This document shows, one piece after another, positions 1 through 5,864 of a DNA stretch of 7,246 bases. This DNA is from Pseudomonadota bacterium (GTDB taxonomy: Bacteria; Pseudomonadota; Gammaproteobacteria; Steroidobacterales; Woeseiaceae). The stretch spans positions 1 through 7,246 of the forward strand of contig JADFKA010000085.1 in assembly GCA_022565135.1 (NCBI GenBank). The letters run 5' to 3'. Position numbers and translations under genes: made by a program. The notes below the pieces were generated by a model. That model ran no database searches and was not told the origin of the DNA. It saw only the letters and a program-made list of their open reading frames with translations. Within the stretch, counting starts at the first letter, position 1; the number at the start of each line of letters is the position of its first letter.

Positions 1-953
1 AACGTGAAAACAGCCGTATCCCTGTTCGTATAATCGCGGTCGGGAAACAGGACGGCGAGATTGCTCTGCCAGCGCAGATAAGGATAGATATCGGCACTGA
101 TCTCGACGCCATCTGCTCTTGCTGAATCCAGTAACTCGATGACGTCGTCACCAGTGCCCCAAAAAGTATTGTCGGCGAGCTTTATGTGTGCAACATGTAC
201 GCGAAGCTTGGCTTCGCGGCCAACGCGAATGATCTCCTCAAGGGCGTCCATGAACCGGTCATCTTCATCACGCAGGTGACTGGAATAGCCGCCGCCATAA
301 CGCGCGGCTACTTTTGCCAGTTCGATAATCTCTTCCGTCGACGCATAGATGCCGGGTTCATACTCCAGTCCTGTGCCGAGGCCAATGGCGCCCGCGCGCA
401 TGTCGGCGTCGACAAGTACTTTCATCGCTTCGATTTCGGCGGCGGTTGCCTCGCGACGATAGTCATCTCCCATTACCGCGGAGCGAATGCTGCCGTGTCC
501 CGACAATACTGCAGCATTGACAGCAACGGGATGATTTAAAAATGCCTGATTGAATTCCGTCTGTGAGCTGTAGTTTGACGCGCTGCCAATGCTACGTCCG
601 CCGTCCGCTCCGTGAACGATTGTCGTGACACCCTGGCTCAGCACAGCGGGCATATGCGGGTACTTGAGGTAATCGCGATCATGGTGGCTGTGTGTGTCGA
701 TGAACCCGGGTGCAAGTACCAGTCCACTCGCGTCGAATATTGTTTCGCCCGGGATCTGAGTCAGGTCGCCGATCTCGACAATGCGATCACCGTCATATCG
801 CAGGGCCCCATCGAAACCGGGGCTGCCCGTACCGTCAATGATCATTGCATTAATAATCAAGGTGCTGGTCGGGACGGAATCCTGCGGCTGGCAGCCGGCA
901 AGCATGGCTACAGCAACATAAATTGCGAGCGAAATCAGGCGATCATGCGTCAT
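1..953 (-). CDS. N-acyl-D-amino-acid deacylase-like amidohydrolase, lipoprotein (3' end cut by window edge)
   Basis: The frame stays open from ATG at 953-951 to base 1, giving 317 codons of a protein that would normally be about 500 residues or more; the C-terminal part is outside the window. Residues 6-20 are hydrophobic and end in a lipobox L18-A-G-C21, so a secreted lipoprotein is predicted; Gln at +2 suggests the outer membrane. The rest follows the D-aminoacylase branch of the amidohydrolase superfamily: the HSHHD metal motif at 88-92, the GLGTGLEYEPG block at 191-201, and histidines in SSHLRDE (H226) and VAHIK (H256). This family hydrolyses N-acyl-D-amino acids or related amides. The usual GNCG cysteine motif is replaced by GADGG at 115-119. 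A good ribosome site (GAGGA, 965-961) lies 7 bases before the ATG. It is 41 bases downstream of the dehydrogenase gene on the same strand, so co-transcription is likely. The family is sure; the exact substrate is unknown. Confidence 0.88.
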   Translation of the reverse strand, partial: MTHDRLISLAIYVAVAMLAGCQPQDSVPTSTLIINAMIIDGTGSPGFDGALRYDGDRIVEIGDLTQIPGETIFDASGLVLAPGFIDTHSHHDRDYLKYPHMPAVLSQGVTTIVHGADGGRSIGSASNYSSQTEFNQAFLNHPVAVNAAVLSGHGSIRSAVMGDDYRREATAAEIEAMKVLVDADMRAGAIGLGTGLEYEPGIYASTEEIIELAKVAARYGGGYSSHLRDEDDRFMDALEEIIRVGREAKLRVHVAHIKLADNTFWGTGDDVIELLDSARADGVEISADIYPYLRWQSNLAVLFPDRDYTNRDTAVFT

Positions 954-994
954 AAGTTCATCCTCGTGGCAACGACGTATCTGCTTCGAAAATA

Positions 995-2083
995 CTAAAG
1001 GGCAAGCAACTCTTTCTCTACAGCTTCGCCGATTTCCCGTGTCGTGCTGGTCCCGCCCATGTCCTTCGTGCGCACCTCGCCGTCGGCAAGTACTTTCATA
1101 ATTGCTGCCTGTATACCATCTGCAGCCTCTGTCTCGTCCAGATGATCGAGCAGCATGCGCGCTGCTTCGATTGAGGCAATCGGGTTAACGATGTTCTTGC
1201 CCGTATATTTCGGCGCAGAACCATGGATCGGTTCAAACATCGACGGAAATTCTTTTTCGGGGTTGATATTGCCCCCGGCGGCGAATCCCATTCCTCCCTG
1301 GAGCATGGCTCCAAGGTCCGTAATGATGTCCCCAAACAGGTTCGAAGCGACAACGACGTCAAAGTACTGCGGATTCTTTACGAACCACATGGTCATTGCA
1401 TCGACAAGGGCCATATCGGTTTTGATATCCGGATACTCCCCGGCTATCTGGTCAAAAATCGAGTCCCAGTAAACCATGGAGTAATTCAACGCATTGGACT
1501 TGGTGCAATTTGTCACGAGTCCCACTGGGTCCTCGTCGCCGAGTTTTTTTCGCGTGCGGGCCAGGTCGAACGCGTATCGCATTACGCGCTCACAACCTTT
1601 TCGCGTAAAAACAGCCATCTGGTTGGCGAACCCCTCCGGTTTGTCCGGCATAAAAAATCCGCCATTGCCCGAGTACTCGCCTTCGGTGTTTTCCCGGACC
1701 ACGACCATGTTCACTGTTTCGGGTGTGGCCGTTCTTATGGGCGTATCTACGCCTGGATAGAGTTGAATGGGCCGCAAATTGACGTATTGATCAAATCCCT
1801 TGCGTATCTGCAGCAGGATAGCCAGGGAAATGTGATCCGGTACTTTTGATGCATCACCGATGCAACCAAGAAAAATGCCATCAAAGTCCTTCAGCACCTC
1901 AAGCAGGTCATCCGGACCCATCTGGCCGTGCTTGAGGTAGTAATCACAACCCCAGTCAAATTGATTAAAATTGACTTCAAACGAGAATTTCTGCGCGGCT
2001 GCCTTTAATATTCTGACTGCTTCAACAGATACTTCGGCGCCAATACCGTCTCCCGGAATAATTGCAATTTGATGACTTTTCAA
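995..2083 (-). CDS. Isocitrate/isopropylmalate/tartrate-type decarboxylating dehydrogenase
   Basis: A full-length (362 residues) member of the NAD(P)-dependent beta-decarboxylating dehydrogenases, which oxidise a 2-hydroxy acid such as D-malate, tartrate, 3-isopropylmalate or isocitrate and release CO2. Visible family marks are the N-terminal IPGDGIG (9-15), substrate arginines R94, R104 and R130, catalytic Y137 (EGEYSG) and K195 (TKSN), and metal-binding D228, D252 and D256 (NLFGDIITDLG). The stretch FDQYVNLRP (97-105) and the WGCDYYLKHG segment (44-53) resemble the tartrate/D-malate dehydrogenase (TtuC/DmlA) branch most. The cofactor loop reads HGSAPKY (287-293); Lys-Tyr here is the pair that favours NADP in E. 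coli isocitrate dehydrogenase, whereas NAD enzymes usually have Asp-Ile. The start is TTG: an in-frame stop lies about 10 codons upstream, no ATG or GTG lies between, and the protein begins where the family begins. No clear Shine-Dalgarno is seen. Family certain; substrate uncertain. Confidence 0.9.
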   Translation of the reverse strand: MKSHQIAIIPGDGIGAEVSVEAVRILKAAAQKFSFEVNFNQFDWGCDYYLKHGQMGPDDLLEVLKDFDGIFLGCIGDASKVPDHISLAILLQIRKGFDQYVNLRPIQLYPGVDTPIRTATPETVNMVVVRENTEGEYSGNGGFFMPDKPEGFANQMAVFTRKGCERVMRYAFDLARTRKKLGDEDPVGLVTNCTKSNALNYSMVYWDSIFDQIAGEYPDIKTDMALVDAMTMWFVKNPQYFDVVVASNLFGDIITDLGAMLQGGMGFAAGGNINPEKEFPSMFEPIHGSAPKYTGKNIVNPIASIEAARMLLDHLDETEAADGIQAAIMKVLADGEVRTKDMGGTSTTREIGEAVEKELLAL

Positions 2084-2150
2084 GGTTTTTTGTTCTATGT
2101 GTCTGAGCGTTTACGACTATTTTGGAAGTGCACACCATACAGGATGATGC

Positions 2151-2164
2151 GGAATAATCATTCC
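2151..2164. promoter_or_regulatory. Inverted repeat GGAAT-N4-ATTCC upstream of the dehydrogenase gene
   Basis: A perfect 5-base inverted repeat with a 4-base spacer sits 68 bases before the TTG start of the dehydrogenase gene, inside the 129-base gap after merR. It could be a regulator site for the leftward gene pair. I found no convincing -35/-10 pair beside it, and a repeat this short can arise by chance. Confidence 0.2.
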
Positions 2165-2212
2165 ACGATTACACATGCGCCGTCAGAGCCTGGCGTGTGA
2201 TGGAATGGGGTT

Positions 2213-2599
2213 TTAACCCATCAGTTCATCGATAACCGGGCAGTCGTGCAAAGTGCCGTCGTGGCACTGCGCCTGCAATCGGGATAGGGCTTGCTGCATT
2301 CGCTTCAGTTCGCGAACTTTCGATAGTACGTTGTTAATGTGCTCATCCAGTAGTTTGTATACGTCCGCGCACGCCGGACGTTGTTGATGAGCGAGGTCGG
2401 TCAGCCGCCGAACTTCGTCCTGGTTGAATCCCAGCGCACGACTGCGCAGAATAAATTGCAGCCATTTGCGATGCATCTCGTCATAACTGCGGTAACCATT
2501 TGCCCGCCGCACGGCCTGCGGCAATAATCCGATTTTTTCGTAATAGCGGATGGTTTCCACCGGGCAGTCACATTCCGCCGACAGTTGTCCAATGCGCAT
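2213..2599 (-). CDS. merR: MerR-family thiophilic-metal-responsive regulator, probably Hg(II)
   Basis: A 128-residue MerR-family activator/repressor. The N-terminal winged helix-turn-helix is clear (VETIRYYEKIGLLP at 14-27, wing RRANGYRSYDE at 31-41). It is followed by a second helical DNA-binding region and a long dimerisation helix (about 79-108). Three cysteines lie at the positions used for metal in this family: C77 at the start of the dimer helix, and C112 and C120 in the C-terminal loop (QCH...DCP). The C112-H113 pair recalls the CH of mercury MerR, but the loop is one residue shorter than I recall for classical MerR, so a Cd/Pb/Zn sensor (CadR/PbrR type) cannot be excluded from the protein alone. 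The divergent MerT-like gene favours mercury. The ATG lies 6 bases from the -35 box of the divergent promoter; a weak AAGG ribosome site lies within the operator, about 10 bases before the ATG. Autoregulation is expected. Confidence 0.9.
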   Translation of the reverse strand: MRIGQLSAECDCPVETIRYYEKIGLLPQAVRRANGYRSYDEMHRKWLQFILRSRALGFNQDEVRRLTDLAHQQRPACADVYKLLDEHINNVLSKVRELKRMQQALSRLQAQCHDGTLHDCPVIDELMG

Positions 2600-2605
2600 G
2601 TGTGC

Positions 2606-2636
2606 TTGACCTTGTAGTAACTACAGGGTCTAGCAT
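2606..2636 (+). promoter_or_regulatory. MerR-type promoter/operator for the rightward mer-like row
   Basis: The -35 box TTGACC (2606-2611) and -10 box TAGCAT (2631-2636) are separated by 19 bases instead of the usual 17, the over-long spacer that MerR-family activators correct by twisting DNA. A dyad fills the spacer: ACCTTGTAGT (2609-2618), central A, ACTACAGGGT (2620-2629), with one mismatch across the 10-base arms. Transcription would start near 2643, giving a leader of about 34 bases before the ATG at 2677. Confidence 0.9.
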
Positions 2637-2660
2637 ACGCGGAAGCGGCGATCGTGCCAA
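2632..2660 (-). promoter_or_regulatory. Predicted merR promoter overlapping the operator
   Basis: On the minus strand TTGGCA (2660-2655) and TATGCT (2637-2632) are 17 bases apart, a good sigma-70 pair (5/6 and 4/6 matches). Its -10 overlaps the -10 of the divergent promoter, and its start point would fall near 2625, inside the palindrome. MerR bound to the dyad would therefore block its own transcription. This is inferred from sequence only. Confidence 0.6.
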
Positions 2661-2676
2661 TTCAAGATGAGCAAGC

Positions 2677-2892
2677 ATGGCCGAAATTATTGAGTTCTCT
2701 GTCATCACCTGCCCAAGTTGCGGGCACCAGGCGAGCGAGCGCATGCCTACCAATGCCTGTCAGTTTTTCTATGAATGTACCGGCTGTAGTGAAATGCTCA
2801 AGCCCAAGCAGGGCGACTGCTGCGTATTTTGCTCATTTGGGTCGGTCAAATGCCCGCCCATACAGGCCGGTGAGGGCTGTCACGATGGCTAG
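2677..2892 (+). CDS. Small cysteine-rich GDCCVxC protein
   Basis: A 71-residue protein with ten cysteines (12, 15, 28, 34, 37, 48, 49, 52, 59, 68) and no signal peptide or membrane helix, so probably cytoplasmic. CPSC (12-15) and CTGC (34-37) form a zinc-ribbon-like pair, followed by the signature GDCCVFCSFGSVKCPP (46-61). This matches the family that databases call GDCCVxC domain-containing (seleno)protein, which I recall from mercury gene clusters; its biochemical role is not established. Some members are said to carry selenocysteine, but this gene has no in-frame TGA and uses Cys codons throughout. It is the first gene after the MerR operator and its end overlaps the merT start by 8 bases. 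The ribosome site is weak. A role as a cytoplasmic thiol buffer or metal relay is my inference. Confidence 0.85.
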   Translation: MAEIIEFSVITCPSCGHQASERMPTNACQFFYECTGCSEMLKPKQGDCCVFCSFGSVKCPPIQAGEGCHDG

Positions 2893-3271
2893 CCCGGCAA
2901 TGGGCGAAGACAAAAGAGTCGCTACAACGACTGGCGGTGCCATCGGCATCAGCGTATTCGCATCATTTATCGGCCTGTGTTGCATTGGGCCGTGGGCGGT
3001 CGTCCTGTTCGGTGTTTCGGGTGCAGTAACAATGGCTCGTTGGGTGCCGTTGCGGCCCTACATTATCGGTGTCGCCGCTGTCATGCTCGCCTGGGCGTTT
3101 TGGAGAGTGTATCGGCCACAGCCCGTCTGCGAGGATGGCAGTTGTCCGGCAGGGCCGTCGATCTGGATCAAAGTCATGTTGTGGGTAGCCGCCTGCATGA
3201 TAGTGCTCGCATTCTTTGCAGAAGATCTGCAGTGGATTTTGGTTGATCCAACACCCGAGGCTTTGCGGTAG
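2885..3271 (+). CDS. merT: MerT-like mercuric ion inner-membrane transporter
   Basis: 128 residues with three predicted membrane helices (about 17-36, 58-76 and 93-111). The first helix ends with the vicinal cysteine pair C32-C33 in GLCCIGP, and the loop between helices 2 and 3 has C82 and C87 (VCEDGSC) after the WRVYRP turn. Both pairs and their surroundings are the hallmark of MerT, which takes Hg(II) from the periplasm and passes it to the cytoplasm. C104 in helix 3 is an extra cysteine. The ATG at 2885 is chosen because GAGGG (2872-2876) sits 8 bases upstream and it overlaps the previous stop (ATGGCTAG), suggesting coupled translation; ATG at 2900 is a less likely alternative. Classical partners MerP and MerA are not seen in the window. 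It ends in TAGTG, where the stop shares one base with the next start. Confidence 0.9.
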   Translation: MASPAMGEDKRVATTTGGAIGISVFASFIGLCCIGPWAVVLFGVSGAVTMARWVPLRPYIIGVAAVMLAWAFWRVYRPQPVCEDGSCPAGPSIWIKVMLWVAACMIVLAFFAEDLQWILVDPTPEALR

Positions 3272-4602
3272 TGAAACTCAATCTTGTAATACTTTTTCTA
3301 ATTTCTTTTGTGTTGATGGCGTGTGGACCTGCGGAGAGCCCAAGTGACTCGACGCGATCAACCTATGTCGTTCTGGACGACGAGTTGCAGCAACTCAAAG
3401 ATGACTTCAATGACAACGAAGGCAGGGTGCGGCTGCTTTTTATCAGCGGTCCAACCTGTGGCATTTGCCTCAGGGGCATGGCCGATCTCAATGATGAGTT
3501 CATCGCGGGCAGCCAGAACGACGACCGGCTTGTGACTTTCGTTGTGCAGGTACCGGCACTTGGCGCCAGGGAGGAACATGTTGCGGCCGTGATCCCGCTG
3601 CTGGACGGGCCGCGCGTATACCACTATTGGAACGAGGGCGGCATCATCGGCCAGCACTACACCGAGGTCATGGAAGTCGATATTTATGTCTGGGACTTCT
3701 GGACGATTTACGGCCCCGATGCGCGCTGGGATGGACTCTTGCCGCCAGTCCCCGATTATTTCGAACATCAGCTTGCCGGCACGTCCAGTAAGTATCGCCG
3801 ATTTCCGCGTGAGAAATTACTGGACGCCGAGAGATTCGCCACCGAAGCAAGAAAATACATTGACGCCGTAGATACCAGCCGATTCGCCAATCAAGGCGAA
3901 ATCGAATGGGATGAGAGCGAGCGACTGGCAGACGGCACCGTCATACCGGTCGTGGCGCAGCCGCGTAATGTTGCGGTACGCCAGCACATTATGGGTCGCG
4001 GCGGGTACAAGAATCTAAAGCGTATCCAGACGATTGATAAGTACGGACGAATTGAGGCAAATGGCAAATCCTACGCGCTGACGATTCACTCAACCCGGCC
4101 GAACCATACGCAGCGGACAATAATGGTCGGAGACAATATTTCTGTCGCCGAGCTGACCGAGCAAGGTGAGGTGCTCGTCAGCTCAGACGATGACCGTGTT
4201 TTGCCTGTCGAACTCGAGCGGAAATTGCTTGAGTCTTTCGAGTTCGACGGTCTGTTTGTTGAGTGGCCGGGTAAGGGCCACGAGCTTGAGATGATTGGCA
4301 TGCTCAAGATCGGCGAAGTTCTTGCGTGGAAGCTCGACCTTCTGCAAAAAAATGGATCGCACTGGCACCTGTACGTCAACAGTCACGGCGGCGCGTTGCT
4401 GCGGGCGGACATGCTCGACGAAAACGGAGCTCCTGAATACATCATCAGACAGAGCGATTTCATAGAGACATCCGGATTCATGTTTGCGCGCCGAATCGAT
4501 TATTCTGACGGTGCCGGCCGGTCGCTGGGTGTTGATATTATTGAAGAAGTAGCGATCGAAATTGAGCCCTTCGATATCGAAGAGGAGTCAATCGCGCACT
4601 AG
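3271..4602 (+). CDS. Lipoprotein fusing a thioredoxin-like CGIC domain to a LolA-like domain
   Basis: 443 residues starting with GTG that shares its G with the merT stop. The first 18 residues are a lipoprotein signal (hydrophobic 3-17, lipobox L15-M-A-C18), so the protein is periplasm-facing and lipid-anchored. Residues about 35-170 look like a thioredoxin fold: a beta strand RLLFISG, then the redox motif C63-G-I-C66, and a long segment rich in Trp/Tyr (119-153). From about 237 to 440 the pattern changes to that of outer-membrane lipoprotein-sorting (LolA-like) proteins: GGYKNLKRIQTI at 244-255, a repeated strand pattern with IEANGKSYALTIHSTRP, a later FDGLFVEWPGKGHELEMIG block and YVNSHGGALLR. 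The two-domain reading is from pattern recognition, not a search. By position it could supply the periplasmic thiol step that MerP normally gives to MerT, or keep the cysteines of neighbouring proteins reduced. That role is inference. Confidence 0.8.
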   Translation: MKLNLVILFLISFVLMACGPAESPSDSTRSTYVVLDDELQQLKDDFNDNEGRVRLLFISGPTCGICLRGMADLNDEFIAGSQNDDRLVTFVVQVPALGAREEHVAAVIPLLDGPRVYHYWNEGGIIGQHYTEVMEVDIYVWDFWTIYGPDARWDGLLPPVPDYFEHQLAGTSSKYRRFPREKLLDAERFATEARKYIDAVDTSRFANQGEIEWDESERLADGTVIPVVAQPRNVAVRQHIMGRGGYKNLKRIQTIDKYGRIEANGKSYALTIHSTRPNHTQRTIMVGDNISVAELTEQGEVLVSSDDDRVLPVELERKLLESFEFDGLFVEWPGKGHELEMIGMLKIGEVLAWKLDLLQKNGSHWHLYVNSHGGALLRADMLDENGAPEYIIRQSDFIETSGFMFARRIDYSDGAGRSLGVDIIEEVAIEIEPFDIEEESIAH

Positions 4603-4609
4603 GAGCTGT

Positions 4610-5155
4610 ATGGCAAGCACGGATTTAAAACTGGATGCACCCGGAACTTTAACTAAGCCCGGCCCGGTTGGGCGCGTGGTGAGGATTGGTTTCGGGCTGA
4701 TTTGCCTATGGTACGTGGGTGGCCTGATCGAGGTTGCGGCTAGCGTCACGATCGGCGACGGCGATATCAGGGAAGTAATCTGGAATGGCATTGTCGTCGG
4801 CCTGTTTCTGATCAGCTATGTGATCAACATCGGCTATTCGCGTGCCTGGAAAAAGTGGCCGGCGGTCGCCAGCGCCGCTGTCTTCGCCATGATCGCCGGG
4901 TTCGCTTACCTGACTGAAGGCGTCTTGCAGACGCAAACCTTGGCCCGAGCCATCTGGAGTTGGGAGATCTATTTGTTCTCGCACCTTGGAATAGCTTTTC
5001 TTGTCGCGGGCGTTATCGGCACGCCAGGCTGCGAGATGCGTGCGTTCCACGACCTGTTTTCACGTCTCACCGGCGTGCCGACGAAAGAGCATTACTGTCC
5101 GGTCGGACCGCTCAATCCAATCGATCAATGGGAGGCGCGCCAGTCCTGGCGATAG
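4610..5155 (+). CDS. Four-helix inner-membrane protein with two C-terminal cysteines (unrecognised family)
   Basis: 181 residues; I cannot name the family. Four hydrophobic segments are visible at about 26-46, 58-76, 85-103 and 118-138, after a polar N-terminus. The tail after the last helix begins GTPGCEMRAFHDLF and contains C141 and C163, the second in KEHYCPVGPLNPIDQWE; both lie outside the membrane and sit among charged residues, a plausible metal- or thiol-handling pair. C32 lies in helix 1. The start ATG at 4610 follows AGGAG (4601-4605), which overlaps the previous gene's stop, so the two are translated as neighbours in one operon. A longer frame reaches upstream into the preceding gene but has no better ribosome site. 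An accessory role in metal handling with MerT is suggested by position only. Confidence 0.75.
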   Translation: MASTDLKLDAPGTLTKPGPVGRVVRIGFGLICLWYVGGLIEVAASVTIGDGDIREVIWNGIVVGLFLISYVINIGYSRAWKKWPAVASAAVFAMIAGFAYLTEGVLQTQTLARAIWSWEIYLFSHLGIAFLVAGVIGTPGCEMRAFHDLFSRLTGVPTKEHYCPVGPLNPIDQWEARQSWR

Positions 5156-5240
5156 CAACTAAATGCTCGCTGCTGCGACCATCTGCGCCTGTCGCGCATC
5201 TACGAGGCGTCAACAGTCAAATGTAAGGAACCTTGACGCC

Positions 5241-5837
5241 ATGAATCTGAAAAATATTGTATCAGTGGCCGCCGTCCTGGGGATGGCGACAGCTGCGCTC
5301 GCCGGGGAAGAAATGCGGACTAAGCTCTCGATTGCCGTTGTTGAAGGTGACGGCGACGACGGAATCCAAATCGAAATCGACGATCTAGGTTTGGATTTTC
5401 ACCAAATGCAGGTCGGTGAAAATCGCTCGATTATCGACAAGTCAGGCCGTTCGATCCTCGTGACCCGCGAGGAGGACGGCATCAGATTTGATGTCGACGG
5501 CCGTACGATTACGATGCCCATGCTCCACGAAGACAGCCATAGTTTCATGTGGATTGACGGCGGTGGCGCCGAAAACGTTGATATCGATTTCATGCACCAC
5601 CGCAAATTCCTTATGGATCGCGGTAATTTCGTGATGGACCACAGCAATTTTGCGTCCATGCATAGCATGGACGGCACCATGATTGTCAGTGACTCACCGA
5701 TCGACGCGGCCACACAGCAGGCGATAAAGGCGTTGCTGGAGTCAGCCGGTCACGGCAGCGAGGTGCGCTTCGTCGATGGGGAAAGTCGAAATCATGGCCT
5801 GCATGAGGTCAGATTGATGAAGACGGAGATCGAATAA
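5241..5837 (+). CDS. Secreted acidic Met/His-rich protein (unrecognised)
   Basis: 198 residues with a classical Sec signal peptide (MNLKN, hydrophobic core 6-20, cleavage after ALA at 19-21), so exported to the periplasm. No cysteines follow. The mature part is acidic, with an Asp/Glu-rich start (35-52). Between residues 92 and 147 there are nine methionines and six histidines, including M118-H119-H120, M132-x-H134 and M140-H141-x-x-M143. Such Met/His clusters bind soft metals (Cu, Ag, possibly Hg) in proteins such as CopA-, PcoC- or CusF-type carriers, but I see no homology to them. The start at 5241 is chosen because the signal peptide begins there and AAGGAA (5225-5230) lies 10 bases before it; an in-frame ATG at 5163 would place a long polar stretch ahead of the signal. 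It follows the membrane protein gene by 85 bases on the same strand with no obvious promoter or terminator between. Confidence 0.72.
   Translation: MNLKNIVSVAAVLGMATAALAGEEMRTKLSIAVVEGDGDDGIQIEIDDLGLDFHQMQVGENRSIIDKSGRSILVTREEDGIRFDVDGRTITMPMLHEDSHSFMWIDGGGAENVDIDFMHHRKFLMDRGNFVMDHSNFASMHSMDGTMIVSDSPIDAATQQAIKALLESAGHGSEVRFVDGESRNHGLHEVRLMKTEIE
5607..5669 (+). repeat. Three degenerate 21-base (7-residue) tandem units in the Met/His-rich gene
   Basis: Residues 123-129, 130-136 and 137-143 read FLMDRGN, FVMDHSN and FASMHSM: each begins with Phe and carries Met, the first two share F-x-M-D-x-x-N, and the third has drifted. The DNA units are similar but not identical. This looks like a short internal duplication that spaces Met and His side chains at a regular interval. 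Confidence 0.5.
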
Positions 5838-5864
5838 TCTGATCAGGACCAATTTGCGGCCGGG

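Noticed and set aside
186..998. Two plus-strand open frames (117 and 128 codons).
   Set aside because: They run opposite to the well-supported amidohydrolase frame and show no family resemblance; they are antisense shadows.
1223..1849. A 208-codon plus-strand open frame inside the dehydrogenase gene.
   Set aside because: It is antisense to a conserved enzyme, has no recognisable domain, and its length is explained by codon bias of the opposite strand.
2198..2223. TGATGG...CCATCA inverted repeat with an inner TGGGG/ACCCA at the merR stop, possibly a terminator.
   Set aside because: The stem is short and interrupted and no T-run follows on either strand.
2654..2884. A 77-codon upstream extension of the merT frame.
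   Set aside because: It overlaps the GDCCVxC gene in another frame, its composition is not membrane-protein-like, and the ATG at 2885 has the better ribosome site and matches the MerT N-terminus.
2677..2892. Possible selenocysteine codon in the GDCCVxC gene.
   Set aside because: No in-frame TGA occurs between the ATG and the TAG; all relevant positions are cysteine codons.
5163..5240. Upstream ATG extending the Met/His-rich protein by 26 residues.
   Set aside because: It would place a polar, Arg-rich stretch before a complete signal peptide, and lacks a good ribosome site.
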